Source: Channallabes apus
Lineage: Eukaryota > Chordata > Actinopteri > Siluriformes > Clariidae
DNA: 64,000 bases
Direction: 5' to 3'
Assembly (NCBI GenBank): GCA_030522415.1
Contig: CM060118.1
Location: 24,997,151-25,061,150, forward strand
Positions 11,959 through 22,281 of the stretch are shown here, piece by piece; the stretch's first letter is position 1, and the number at the start of each line of letters is the position of its first letter. Under the pieces are notes generated by a model. It saw only the letters and a list, made by a program, of their open reading frames with translations. It searched no databases and had not been told where the DNA came from. The translations under genes were made by a program, and so were the position numbers.

Positions 11959-12312
11959 GTGGTGATTGATTTTGCTATTTAAATATGACAGGTTCATGAC
12001 GTGTAAGACCTGGGAAATGCAAATGGACTTTGTTTTTTCATTTGACATTTGGCAGTCAGTGTGCGCTCGCAAAGGCGAATCAGCAAACGGTAATGCAAAG
12101 TTTGCAATTGCATTTGAATTATGGCACACTTTGTGCGTCCACATATGGGAAACGCAATTGCAAATGCAATTTGCAATTGCATTTGAATATTGTCCGCGAT
12201 ATCGTTCCATACTAATGCTCATATACGAGTGTTATATGGCTTAACTTATTTGTATGAGAAGCGCATTAAGTAAATTCTCGGTTAATTTAATATAGACGAT
12301 AATACAGACAGT

Positions 12313-12487
12313 CAGTGGTTGACACCAACACTGTTCACTGGTTGACACCAACACTGTTCACTGGTTGACACCAACACTGTTCACTGGTTGACACCAACAC
12401 TGTTCACTGGTTGACACCAACACTGTTCACTGGTTGACACTAACACTGTTCACTGGTTGACACTAACACTGTTCACTGGTTGACATT
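12313..12487. repeat. 23-bp tandem repeat, about 7.5 copies
   Basis: The unit TTGACACCAACACTGTTCACTGG repeats head to tail with only rare changes (ACACCAA to ACACTAA in the last copies, then a shortened end). There are no variable spacers. The near identity suggests recent expansion. Confidence 0.92.
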
Positions 12488-12648
12488 AGCACAGGCAGAT
12501 TATTTACATTCCAGAATCCCCAAAACAGTATTTTACACACTCTGTGGTAAATAGGTTTATTAATATATATTATTTTTATTAGAACTATATGTTCTGTGAA
12601 GTTTATTTGTCTTTGTCTTGACTAAATTCTCCTGTTGTCTTTAAGCAG

Positions 12649-13075
12649 AGCTCCGCTGTGGAGGATTGGGGGATGTCAGACGGCTGACGGCTGGACTTTT
12701 GGAGCTACAGGACTGGAGGAGCCTGAACAAGCTGTTGAGGGAGCTGTAGGAGGGATGACGTCACAGCCCGACAGCTTTAGAATGATGTTTGATCAGGTCT
12801 ACTGTATATTCTGAACATAGAACTGCAAAATGTCTGATACAGTACTTTGGGGGAAACAAAGACTTCAACTGTTCCATGTTTAATAGTTTTGATATTTGAA
12901 AAATTAATATTTTAATGTAAAAGGACTATAGATAGAGACTTATAAGCAGCTGGTGTATCCGGGTAGTTTAATGAACTTTAAGCAAAAAGACAACATGTAT
13001 TCATCTGTTTTATATAAATTACTGTTTTAACTTTGACTAGTTTTGGAAGAATAAATTGAATTGTTAAAGTCATGT
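12649..13075 (+). ncRNA. Candidate terminal exon of a spliced, probably non-coding transcript
   Basis: A pyrimidine-rich stretch ends in TTTAAGCAG at 12640-12648, a good splice acceptor. The following sequence is GC-richer than its surroundings and carries a poly(A) signal AATAAA at 13050-13055 followed by a GT-rich stretch. A frame of about 54 codons is open from the acceptor to a TGA at 12812-12814, but it matches no family I know. It could be the 3' exon of the unit that starts near 8650; the intervening 4 kb would be an intron filled with the foldback element and tandem repeat. RNA evidence is needed to confirm this. Confidence 0.35.
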
Positions 13076-13562
13076 TTTGCGTGTTTTAATTTTGGGGGAT
13101 TGTTTGGGTATTTAAAAATTGTTTAGTTGAACCAACAACTTCAATGGGCAAAAAATGGGACACAACTTTGTTTTAAATAGTCAAAGAGTTGGGCTTCAAA
13201 TTCAAATTTTATTAGTCACATACAGAATCATACACAGTATAATATGCAGTGAAATGCTTTTATACGACCGCCAGTGACCTTAAAAAAAAAAGAAAATAAG
13301 AAAATAAAATCTTGTACGTAAAATAAATAATCAATAAAAAGGAAATACTAAAGAAATAATTTTAACTAGTAAAATTAACTGTGCATAAGGGCATAATAAA
13401 ATATTGCAAAAATATAGAAATATGGTATTAAAGTGTCAGTGGTTGTGCAAATATGCATGAAAGGTGACATGTGCAATTGTCCAGATGTATGAGTATTTAG
13501 TGCAAGTGTGTATGAATGTGTCCATGATTGTCCAGTCAGTGTTGTGAGCTTAAAAGATGTTA

Positions 13563-13851
13563 TTAGTCCTGTGTGGAGGTGTGATTGAGAGACCTTATCG
13601 CCTGCGGGAAGAAGCTCCTCCTCAGTCTCTCTGTGTTGGCCTTTAGGGAGCGGAATCTCTTCCCAGACCGCAACAAAGAGAACAGTCCATTACTGGGGTG
13701 ACTGAGGTCCTTCATGATCTTCCTGGCCTTAGTCCAGCACCGCTTGCTGTAGATGGAGTGCAGGTCAGGGAGCTCAGTGCGGTTGATGCGCTCGGCTGAT
13801 CGCACCACCCTCTGTAGAGCTCGTCTGTCCTGCATGGTGCTGTTCCCGAAC
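13563..13851 (-). pseudogene. C-terminal part of the same LINE ORF2 beyond the Harbinger insertion
   Basis: On the minus strand the LINE frame resumes after the transposon with [15 protein letters not shown], a conserved C-terminal block also present in the plus-strand copy (near 40470). It continues through KRCWTKARKIMKDLSHP and LRRSFFPQAI to a stop at 13563. This segment of about 95 residues is the end of the polyprotein; in the plus-strand copy the same region carries a stop (near 40556). Confidence 0.85.
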
Positions 13852-14193
13852 CAGGGGTCTCATTTATCAAGCGTGCGTACGCACGGTTTTATGTGTATAT
13901 CATGCGTACGCACAATTCTACTAATAGAATGCGATTCATTAATTTGTACGTGTGCGTGAGAATGTGCGCACATTTAGAAGAACTCCTGACTGTGCGTAAG
14001 CAGAATCCCCTAGTGGTAGAGAACTGTTATCACATATAAACCCAGTGCCCTTAAACTTCACCATTAAAATGTCAGTGTTAATAAATTGATACATTGAATA
14101 ATTGAATACAACAGGTGATTCTTAGTTATCTGGAACTGTGAATAATATAAAATCCATTTTAATCCATAAAATTTTGGAAATACATTGCTTACA

Positions 14194-15323
14194 ATGGCAG
14201 ACCTTGCGCTTCTTGAAGATTTGCAACAAGCACTTTTGTGCAGAGATCACGTTTTCAGGGACCGCACAGACTTACTCGCTGAGAGTGATGTGCAGTCCCC
14301 GTGCACACTCATGTTCTTTCTACTATTGGCTTTTTAGCCACAGGCACATTTCAAAGGGAAATTGGTGACAGGTCTGGTATTTCTCAACCCACCATGAGCC
14401 GAATTATGCCACACATTTTACATGCAATTATATCACTTACTGTACATCACAGTACATTACGTTTCCAAACACCGCAGCGCAAAGGACAAAAATTATGACC
14501 GACTTCTATAACATCACAGGATTTCCAAGTGTAATAGGGGCAGTTGACTGCACACATGTTGCCCTGAAAGCTCCTACTGCTGATGAATATGCATTTGTAC
14601 AGTAAATAGAAAAGGCTATCGTGCAGGTAATCTGTGATGCACACTTGAACCTGTTAAATGTCGTTGCGAACAGCCCGGGAGGTACACATGATTCCTTCAT
14701 TGGGACTTCGTCTTCAGCAAAGCGCTGCTGGAGAAGGCTGGCTTATTGGTAAGTGTGTAACGATTAATCAGGATTTAAAAATAATTGTAAAATTAGATGA
14801 CTTCAACACCATATAATGTACTGTATTTTAATCTACATCATTGCAGGGGATCGAGGATATGCCCTTAAATCCTGGCTGATGACCCCAGTGGTAAACCTTC
14901 TATCCCAAAAGGAGCTGAATTACAACCGAGCACATGAGCGCACAAGAAGCACAGTAGAACGTGCAATAGGCTTGCTGAAGGCTCGATGGCTGTGTCTGTC
15001 AGGCAGAGGAGGCACATTGCAATACAAACCCAACAAGGTTTTGAATGTTTAAATATTTAAATTAAGTTTTAATTATATTTTATAACTACAATATTTATAA
15101 TATACTGTATACATAATTATTTGATTCATTATACAATATAAATTTGCTTTAGGTGTTCTATATAGTTAAAGCATGCAGTGTGCTGCATAATATTGCCATT
15201 AAAAACGGTATACCACTGGATGAGATGCCGATACAAGAAGATCGCCACATGGCAGAAGGTTTCGACCCGATGCCAAATGCTGTGGCCGTGCAGCTAAGAG
15301 CAGGGATAATCGAACGGTTCTAA
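14194..15323 (+). pseudogene. Harbinger transposase (HARBI1-like nuclease), three-exon pseudogene
   Basis: It starts MADLALLEDLQQALLCRD. Motifs of the HARBI1/DDE_4 nuclease follow: SGISQPTMSRIMPH (helix-turn-helix region), AVDCTHVALKAP holding the first Asp, NSPGGTHDS, GDRGYALKSWLMTP holding the second Asp, and HERTRSTVERAIG holding the Glu. The last exon encodes ACSVLHNIAIKNG and stops at 15321-15323. Two introns are visible: donor GTAAGT at 14749 with acceptor ending 14846, and donor at 15038 with acceptor ending 15152. Exon 1 has an internal deletion, stops and frameshifts (a frame break near 14328 and more through 14500-14720), so no active enzyme could be made. Confidence 0.82.
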
Positions 15324-15365
15324 ATCTGTTTCACAATAAGGAGTAATTGTGAGAAAATGGTGAGA

Positions 15366-16062
15366 TCACTTGGAGCTTTTATTGAACTTGCATGATGCAT
15401 TTAGTGAATCACTAATGTTCCTCAAGTTCACATTGATTTGGTGCAGTTCCTCTTTAATGCTTGCAATGCCGCTCACTAATTCCTCCTGTGTTTTCAGAAC
15501 CGCATCAGTCAGGACTCGTGCCTCGAAACGCATCGGACGCGCTGAAGTGGCAGGCGGAGCAGGACCTGGCAAAACTGGCAGATCTATAAAATAAATGTTA
15601 AATGAACAATCCAAATCATTTGCAATGCGAGTGTTATTTATCTATGAATAATATATCGCAACACAAACATTTGAAAACCTACTAACCATTTTCAGATGGC
15701 TCGGCCTCTCCTGCAGTTGATGGGATTGCACTTTCAGTGTCACCATCGGGGTGACACTGAAATAAGACTCTGGCCTCCTCCCGTGGCACCGATGTCTCTT
15801 CTGTGGGCTGCAATTCTTTTTTTAGAGGACACTTTCAAATCAAACCACTTTTTCTTGACCTCTGCAGTAGTTCTACATAAAGGTGAGATGGCATTTACCG
15901 CATTAGTAACCTGTCCCCATGCCAAGACTTTTTTTATCTTTGACATTCCGCCTGAAAAAGCAGCAAACAAAACTGTCTTATAACATTGTACCTCATTTAA
16001 AAGCACTTCCATTTCTTTGTCTTTGAAGTTTTTTTTTTCTTTCCTCTCTTCACGGGATCCAT
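15366..16062 (-). pseudogene. Harbinger Myb/SANT-like DNA-binding protein gene, two exons, lightly damaged
   Basis: In Harbinger elements this second protein helps bring the nuclease into the nucleus and binds the transposon ends. From ATG at 16060-16062 exon 1 codes a basic start (MDPVKRGKK), then the tri-helical Myb/SANT-like block (VLLNEVQCYKTVLFAAF, AEVKKKWFDLKV, KKRIAAHRRDIGATGGG). A donor GTTAGT at 15686 and acceptor ending 15584 join it to exon 2, which encodes a proline-rich linker (PVLPGPAPPATSA) and a helical C-terminus (TDAVLKTQEELVSGIASIKE), stop at 15366. Damage is slight: a frame shift in the A-run around 16030 and another near 15745. Confidence 0.78.
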
Positions 16063-16330
16063 GATAATGGTTCTATAGTGCCCTGGCGGCATTGGGTTTT
16101 TATAAGGAAGGTTGTTTGCCAAATAAGGTCATTTGAGGGCGTTTCTGTATGCAAATTTAAATTACTATGCACACGCACACAATTTAGAAGGAGTGCGATT
16201 CATCATCAGTCATTTCGTACAGCTGTGCGTACTCACGTTTGATAACTCCCAACTTTCTTGTGCTTACGGCTGTTGGTATACGCACTAGTTTAGAACTTTT
16301 TTTACGCACGCTTGATAAATGAGACCCCAG

Positions 16331-18771
16331 GTCGTGATGTTTCCCGTCAGGATGCTCTCTATGGTGCAGGAGTAGAAGTTCCTGAGCACCTTGGGGGGCA
16401 GTCTAAAGTCTCTCAAGCGTCTGAGGTGGTAGAGACGCTGCCGGGCTTTTTTCACCACGGTGTTGATGTGACAGGACCATGATAGGTCCTGCGTGATGTG
16501 AACACCGAGGTATCTGAAGCTGTCCACTCTCTCCACTGGGCTCCTGTTGATGACGGGGGTCTGGTAGTTCCTCTCCTGCTTTGTACTAAAGTCCACTATC
16601 AGCTCCTTTGTCTTACTGACGTTCAGGAGGAGATTGTTCCTCTGGCACCAGTTCTCCAGATTTCCAATCTCCTCTAGGTAGTCCGACTCATCATTGTTGG
16701 TGATCAGTCCGACCACGACGGTGTCGTCAGCAAACTTGATGATGGAGGTGGAGTTGGTAGTGGCCACGCAGTCGTGGGTGTACAAAGAGTACAGCAGGGG
16801 GCTCAGAACACAACCCTGGGGGGCCCCAGTGCTGAGAGTGAGTGTGGCTGAGACATGCCCGCCCATCCTTACTGCCTGTGGTCTGCCAGTCAGAAAATTG
16901 GAGATCCACTGACATATAGATGAGCTCAGTCCCAGGTGCTCCAGCTTGGTGGTGAGTGTGGAAGGAATTATTGTGTTAAAAGCAGAGCTGTAGTCGATGA
17001 AGAGCATTTTAACATAATTCCCTTTCCTAGTGTCCAGGTGAGTGAGTGATGTGTGGAGGAGATGAGAGATTGCATCGTCTGTGGAGCGGTTCTGACGGTA
17101 TGCAAACTGTAGTGGGTCCAGTGTGTCGGGTAGTGAAGAAATGATGGAGTCTCTGATAAGGCGTTCAAAGCACTTCATCACTACTGAGGTGAGGGCCACA
17201 GGGCGATAGTCATTGAGAGAAGCAGGATGTGGTTTCTTTGGAACAGGAACAATAATGGACTCTTTGAAGCATGTGGGGATCACCGACTGAGATAAAGAGA
17301 TGTTGAATATCTCAGTGAACACAGGTGCTAGCTGGTCTGCGCAGGCTCTGAGGATACGACCTGAGATGCCGTCTGGTCCTGCTGCTTTCCTGGTGTTCAC
17401 TCTCTTGAAGGCTCTCCTCACGTCGTGCTCGGAGATGATGAGCGCGTTCCCGGTGCTGACTGTGTCTTCCTGTCTGCAGCCGTTAGCACCGCTAGCATTA
17501 GCGCCGTTAGCATTAGCATTGCTAGCGTCTTTAGCTGCAGCCTCGAAGCGAGCGTAAAATGTGTTCAGCTCGTCTGCCAGAGTCGCGTCCGCGTTCGTCA
17601 TACCGGATGCTGGTGCTTTGTAGTCCGTTATTGTTCTCAGTCCCTGCCACAGGCTCCTAGAGTCACTCTGTTGAAGCTGTGACTCTAGTTTTCTCCCGTA
17701 GCGCTGCTTCGCCTCTTTCACCGCCTTCCGGACGTTATATGACGCAGCCTTGTACGGTTCCATGTCCCCCGACGCAAGTCCCGTGTTGTAGGCAGCGGTG
17801 CGAGATCTCAGAGCGTCGCGGATGGTTTTATCCACCCACGGCTTCTGGTTGGGAAACGTTCTGATAGTCTTTTTCTCCACCGTATCGTCCACTAGCTTCC
17901 CAATAAATCCCACAACCGCTTCGGTAAACACGCTGACGTCATCATCGGAGCTGTTTCTGAACATGTCCCAGTCTGCGTCATCGAGTGCGTCCTGTAACGC
18001 GGCCACCGATTGGTCCGTCCAGCGCGCGACCTCCCTCTGAACCGGAACTTCCTGTTTCAGCCTTTGTTTATATTTTGGCATGAGGAAGATGGCGGCGTGG
18101 TCGGATTTACCAAACGCTGGACGAGATTGTGCCTTGTAACCGTCTTTGACCGTGGTATAACAGTGGTCCAGTGTCCTTTCGCCCCTGGTGGGGCAGGTGA
18201 TGTGCTGATAAAAGTTCGGCGCTGCGCGTTTGAGGTTGGCACTATTAAAATCCCCCGCCACAATGAGCGCAGCGTCCCGGTGTTGTGTCTGGTGCTGTGT
18301 GAGCGCCTCATGCAGCTCGCATAAGGCAGTTTCAGTGTCCGCTTGTGGAGGTATGTAAACGGCGCTGATTATGACCGATGTGAACTCCCGTGGAAGATAA
18401 AATGGACGACACATGATGGACAGTAGTTCCAGGTTTGGTGTGCAGGAGCGTGTAAGAGGAACAACGCTCGCGCTGTTGCACCAGCTGTTGTTCACCATTA
18501 AGCACACGCCGCCTCCCCTTGACTTCCCCGAGTCCCGCGTCCTGTCCATGCGGTGAACCGAGAAGAACTCGGCCGGCTGTATGGCGTGGTCTGGCACCGC
18601 TGGGTTCAGCCATGTCTCGGTGAAGCAGAGGAGATTGCAGTCCCGAATGTCTCTCTGGAACTTTATCCTGGCCCTGAGGTCATCCAGTTTGTTCTCCAGT
18701 GACTGGACGTTGGCGAGCAGGATGCTAGGCAGAGGTGTGCGGTGTGCACGGGCTCGGAGCCGGTTCCTCAC
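16331..18771 (-). pseudogene. LINE ORF2: APE endonuclease and reverse transcriptase, interrupted
   Basis: The frame is open for over 800 codons. The first third is an apurinic-type endonuclease that nicks target DNA (LLCFTETWL near residue 50, VAGDFNSANL near 170, GKSDHAAIF near 220). It is followed by reverse transcriptase with NDYRPVALTSVV, the palm-A block [23 protein letters not shown] and the catalytic FADD box. The reading frame breaks only where the Harbinger element enters, after residues TGNITTW; the continuous frame then runs into transposon sequence (GLIYQACVKK) and stops at 16285. There is no ATG near the start, so the true initiation point is unclear. Apart from the insertion I see no frameshift, so this copy was probably coding-competent when hit. 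Confidence 0.85.
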
Positions 18772-18857
18772 GCCAGCTCGTTTCCCTCGGGTCCGTCGCT
18801 TCGCGTCGCGTCCATTGTTCTCCCTCAGGATCTCACTCGGCCAGCTCGGATCCGGAG

Positions 18858-19040
18858 TTAAAACCGTCGAATTGTGAGTACATTGTATACCAATAGAAAC
18901 AAGAGTGTCTCTATCATACCTAATGTACTCAATGGTGGTGATTTTGCCGATTTTAAAACACTGAAAACTAACTTAAAAAACAAAAACAAAGAAAAGGTGG
19001 TCGGAGCAGTCGTGACGGCAGCCGACCTCACCGGCGCCAT
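18858..19040 (-). CDS. Short upstream frame of the LINE (60 codons), copy 1
   Basis: It starts at an ATG inside the AAGATGGCG motif at the LINE 5' end and reads MAPVRSAAVTTAPTTFSLFL, a hydrophobic centre, and a second hydrophobic stretch (ETLLFLLVYNVL), ending just before the ORF2 frame. The plus-strand LINE copy has a frame of identical length (22588-22770) with only two residue changes. ORF2 is in a different frame and has no ATG nearby, so this frame could control ORF2 translation. I recognise no ORF1 family (no RNA-binding or CCHC motif). Confidence 0.4.
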   Translation of the reverse strand: MAPVRSAAVTTAPTTFSLFLFFKLVFSVLKSAKSPPLSTLGMIETLLFLLVYNVLTIRRF

Positions 19041-19056
19041 CTTGAATACGGGCTGA

Positions 19057-20336
19057 AAATAATAATAATTATTGATCATAGAAACAAATGAAACCAGTTA
19101 AACACTTGATTATATGTATTTGTGATTGTGACCCATAATAATTTTTTCTCAGTATAAATAAATGTTTTGGGTTTTAAGAACTCCAAAAGAGCAACGACAA
19201 ACTTGGTATTCTCCATTGAGGTTTCTCACCTTCCACTCCTGAGTAGGACATGGTGTTAATTGCTCTGTGTGTGTTTTTGGCGGGGGGGATGGGTGTGTGT
19301 GTGTGTGTTTTCGGCTGTTCAGCAGTTCTAAACACAAGCACAGTTTTTGTCCTTAACTAAAATACTTCAATACGTTAATAATGAATTTATTTTGTTGAAT
19401 AAGGTAATAAGCGATGTTTAAACCAAACCAGTAAGTTAAGTAAGTGTTCCATACATTAAAGTACTGTGTATAACCAAGTGCCCTAGCAAACACAGTTACA
19501 GTACAGTTTACAGTACAAACAGAGTGTGTGCGCTGGGGGGATTGGAAGGTGAGTGAGAATACTCATTTACAAGACAAAAGATGGTCAGAGGCAGGGACGT
19601 TCTAGACCAGACAACACGGGGTGGGGGGAGGGGGGCATCATGTTCGAGCACTGTTTTTACCTGGCCTTACTGTATAGTAACAGTATTGTATTTGCTGAAT
19701 TGTGTTGAGCCACGCAAACCCCCTGACCACAATAAGGTGGCAATCCCTCAGGGGGAAACTAAAAAATAAATATATATATATATATATATAATTATATAAT
19801 ATCCTTAATCCAGATTTTATCAATCAATGACATAACATTTATCTAAGCTGGATGGTCAAATTCTCAAAAACGTTTAACCTAAAGTGAGACTTAACACACT
19901 ATAACTAAAATATTTACAAAACTGAAAGGTTGTCTTATGAATAATAAAAAATACAAACTAAATTAAAACAGATGGGCTGTTGAACAGATCATAATATGTT
20001 TTATGTTTTCTGATTATAAATGATATATGGGTTGATTTTTAGAAAGGCTAAATGAAATAGCTAGTTTTGGTCATGTCAGTCCAGTAACTATACTATGTAA
20101 AAGTAATTATAATATGAATTAATTAAGGGCAGGACCTAACCTAATGTTAATAATTTACACCATGATAACATTAGTATTCATGTTTTTGTATATATTTTTA
20201 AATGTTCAAATGAACGTTTCAGAGTATATAATTTGTCGTGTCATCTGTGATTGAGACCCATGAGTTAAATTGAAATATTTTTTATAGGTAGTAAGCCAGG
20301 TTTTAGTAAACTTGGACAAACCACCATGTAAGCCCT
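19057..20336. other. Intergenic DNA with microsatellites, no gene
   Basis: No coding motifs seen. It contains a G-rich/TG run near 19280-19310 and a TA microsatellite at about 19768-19798. Confidence 0.45.
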
Positions 20337-21007
20337 CTCTCGCGCACGCGCTCTCACGCTATCTCTCGCACTCACACACACACACACACACTGTACACAC
20401 TCAGACACACAAATAATACATGTAATCGCGTAAAACCAAATGAAACTAGGGTAAAAAATATGAGCAGTAAAATACAGTAGTATCCTGTAGGTGATTACTG
20501 TCCTGTGATAACAGGCACTAACCCTCTAGAACTGTTTACTTCTGTTAGTTTTGTTTTCAAGTGTGAATGTTTATGGGGATTAAATCTGTCTCTGCTGCCG
20601 CATCTATACACCGTTGTGATAAGTGATTTATGCCCCATCAGATCTTTAATGTGGGACATTATGCTGGTTAAATGACTAAAGAAATACTGATCCGTATGGA
20701 CAGATATTTGTTCCAGATATTATGCGCCATTAATCAATTTGTTATGCCAATTTGACTTTCAGCGAAAACATCAAAAATATAACGAAAACAAACCCAAGCA
20801 GAAGTTAAATTTTAAGTTTTACTTTCAAATTAAAATTTGATTTGTCACATACACAGTGCGATATGCAGTAAAATGCTTTGGGTGCTTTAGGTGAGACTCG
20901 AACTCGGCATTGCTTCACCTGGACTGCTTTATAAGTATCACGCGCTAACCGATTGCGCCACGGGAGCCACACGGAAGTTGGTCTTGTCAGAGTATCCTCT
21001 CTCTCGT

Positions 21008-21046
<39 letters not shown>

Positions 21047-21435
21047 AAGTTGCGTAATACCCAACGAAATATAAGCAGTAAAAAAAAAAATCAGTAAAAA
21101 TACATTAGTATAACAGGCGCTAACCCTCTGGAACTTTTTTACTATTGTTTCCAAGTGTTTATGGGGATTTAATGTGTCTCTGCTGCCGCATCCATCCACA
21201 GTTGTGATAAGGGATTAATGCCCCATCAGATTTTTTGACGGGGGAGCATTATGCATGATTAAATGACTAAAGAAATACTGATCCATATGGGCAGATATTT
21301 ATTCCAGGTTGCATGCGCAATTAATTGCCTTTCTTATGCCACTTGTAGACTATCAGTGAAAAAAATCAGCGAAAACATCATCAAAAATATAACGAAAACA
21401 AACCCAAGCAGACGTTACATTTTGAGCTTTACTTT
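20337..21435. repeat. Diverged tandem duplication (two copies of roughly 450-490 bp)
   Basis: Copy 1 (about 20337-20826) and copy 2 (about 20985-21435) share the same order of landmarks: a CTCTCTCG then CA microsatellite, a GCACTAACCCTCT or GCGCTAACCCTCT block, CTGCTGCCGCATC, ATGCCCCATCAGAT, GACTAAAGAAATACTGATCC and AACGAAAACAAACCCAAGCAG. They differ by substitutions and indels, so the duplication is not recent. A short SINE lies exactly between the copies. Confidence 0.8.
20827..20970 (-). repeat. Minimal SINE: tRNA-Ile(UAU)-type head joined to the LINE 3' tail
   Basis: On the minus strand it opens with GCTCCCGTGGCGCAATCGGT and TAGCGCG (A box), an anticodon region ACTTATA fitting tRNA-Ile(UAU), a stretch that looks like the natural intron of that tRNA gene, then a B box (GAGTTCGAGTCTC). 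It runs straight into GCATTTTACTGCATATCGCACTG and TGTGACAAAT, which matches the 3' end of the LINE in this window (41140-41216). About 8 bases of the variable/T-arm are missing and the acceptor stem does not pair, so it is not a working tRNA gene. It is best read as a SINE that borrows the LINE tail for retroposition. Confidence 0.72.
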
Positions 21436-22069
21436 GCAGCAAAATATTATCTATCAGTATATTAAATGGAACTAGGTAAAATACACCGTAATGTAAAATA
21501 CTGTACATAGCCTGCGTTTTTATTCCGTACCTACAATGATCGGTATAGACAAATTACAGCCGCTACCGTGTCTTTAAGGATCATTTCAGGATGTCTTAAA
21601 AATATTTCACTAACAAATTTTATTAATTCATTATTAAATAATAAATAGCATAATCATCATGGGTTGTGTATTGAGTGATTTAACAAATCTGTTTTATTAA
21701 TCGGTTTGTTGTTGTTGTTTTTTCATCTATTTATGAAACTATGTTGACAATGCAAGAACTGTCTGTATATTAAAGATACGGTATTGGGCTTCCTGGACAC
21801 TGCAGTTAACTGTGCCAGTCAATGCTCCATCTGGCGGAATTATACGGCATTGCAACCATCTTTTTAGAAAGCGCATGGGGGCGTTTATGGGGCGGGGCAT
21901 CGTTAACTGCGTCATCGCGGGGGATCACATTCCATGCACGAAGCCTGCATTAACCCTTCATGGATCTGCCACGGAGCCGTCATGCTCCAGGCGGCTGTTT
22001 GACGTGGCTCCCACTGTACACCCACACCCCATTCCCACCTCCCACCACACACACACACACACACCATTC

Positions 22070-22222
22070 GGGAGATGCCCGTATCCAGAGCGACTTACAT
22101 TTTTATCTCATTATACATCAGGCAATTAAGGGTTAAGGGCCTTGCTTAGGGACCTAACAGTGGCAACTTGGTGATGGTTAGGTTTGAAGCTGGGACCTTT
22201 CCAGCTATTGCCTCACACCACC
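22070..22222. repeat. Fragment of a common fish interspersed repeat
   Basis: It contains CCAGAGCGACTTACATTT followed by TAAGGGCCTTGCT and CAACAGTGGCAACTTGG-like blocks that I recognise as a widespread teleost repeat. I cannot assign a superfamily. It is followed by a CA-rich microsatellite (22226-22276). Confidence 0.45.
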
Positions 22223-22249
22223 CCATACACACGCACGCACACATGCATG

Positions 22250-22281
<32 letters not shown>

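Larger units (their letters stand above)
9324..12211. mobile_element. Foldback-type DNA element with 529-bp inverted arms
   Basis: The left arm (9324-9852) is inverted-complementary to the right arm (10576-10853 plus 11967-12211) over about 525 bases with few differences. The ends start TATGGAACGATATCGCGG and are flanked by CTAATG (9318-9323 and 12212-12217), a 6-bp (possibly 7-bp) target duplication. A 723-base loop (9853-10575) with no gene joins the arms. The arms are rich in CAATTGCAAATG and octamer-like ATTTGCAT motifs and contain GC-rich and CRE-like TGACGTCA sites. Long arms suggest a Mutator-like or foldback origin; no transposase remains. A hAT element split the right arm later. Confidence 0.8.
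13855..16327. mobile_element. PIF/Harbinger transposon A, inserted in LINE ORF2
   Basis: The inverted ends begin GGGTCTCATTTATCAAGCGT on both sides and are flanked by a 3-bp duplication CAG (13852-13854 and 16328-16330), as expected for PIF/Harbinger. Removing the element and one CAG restores the LINE sequence as seen in copy 2. It carries the two standard convergent genes: a DDE nuclease on the plus strand (14194-15323) and a Myb-like partner on the minus strand (15366-16062). Both are damaged. Confidence 0.92.
13199..19056 (-). mobile_element. LINE (Rex1/CR1-like), near full length, minus strand, split by Harbinger
   Basis: Copy 1 of a non-LTR retrotransposon. Without the Harbinger insertion (13855-16327) it is about 3.4 kb. 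On the minus strand its 5' end carries CAAGATGGCGCCGGTGAGG, then a short upstream frame, then one long frame with an APE endonuclease and a reverse transcriptase. The 3' end (near 13199-13270) matches the last 70 bases of the plus-strand copy at 41140-41216. The clade name is tentative: the RT block NDYRPVALTSVVMKCFE and the APE layout point to the CR1/Rex1/Babar group. Confidence 0.85.

Noticed and set aside
12313..12487. A CRISPR-like array
   Set aside because: The 23-bp units follow each other with no variable spacers, and the window is clearly eukaryotic. It is a simple tandem repeat.
20881..20968. A functional tRNA-Ile gene on the minus strand
   Set aside because: About 8 bases of the variable/T-arm are missing, the acceptor stem does not pair, and the 3' end runs directly into a LINE tail. 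It fits a SINE better.
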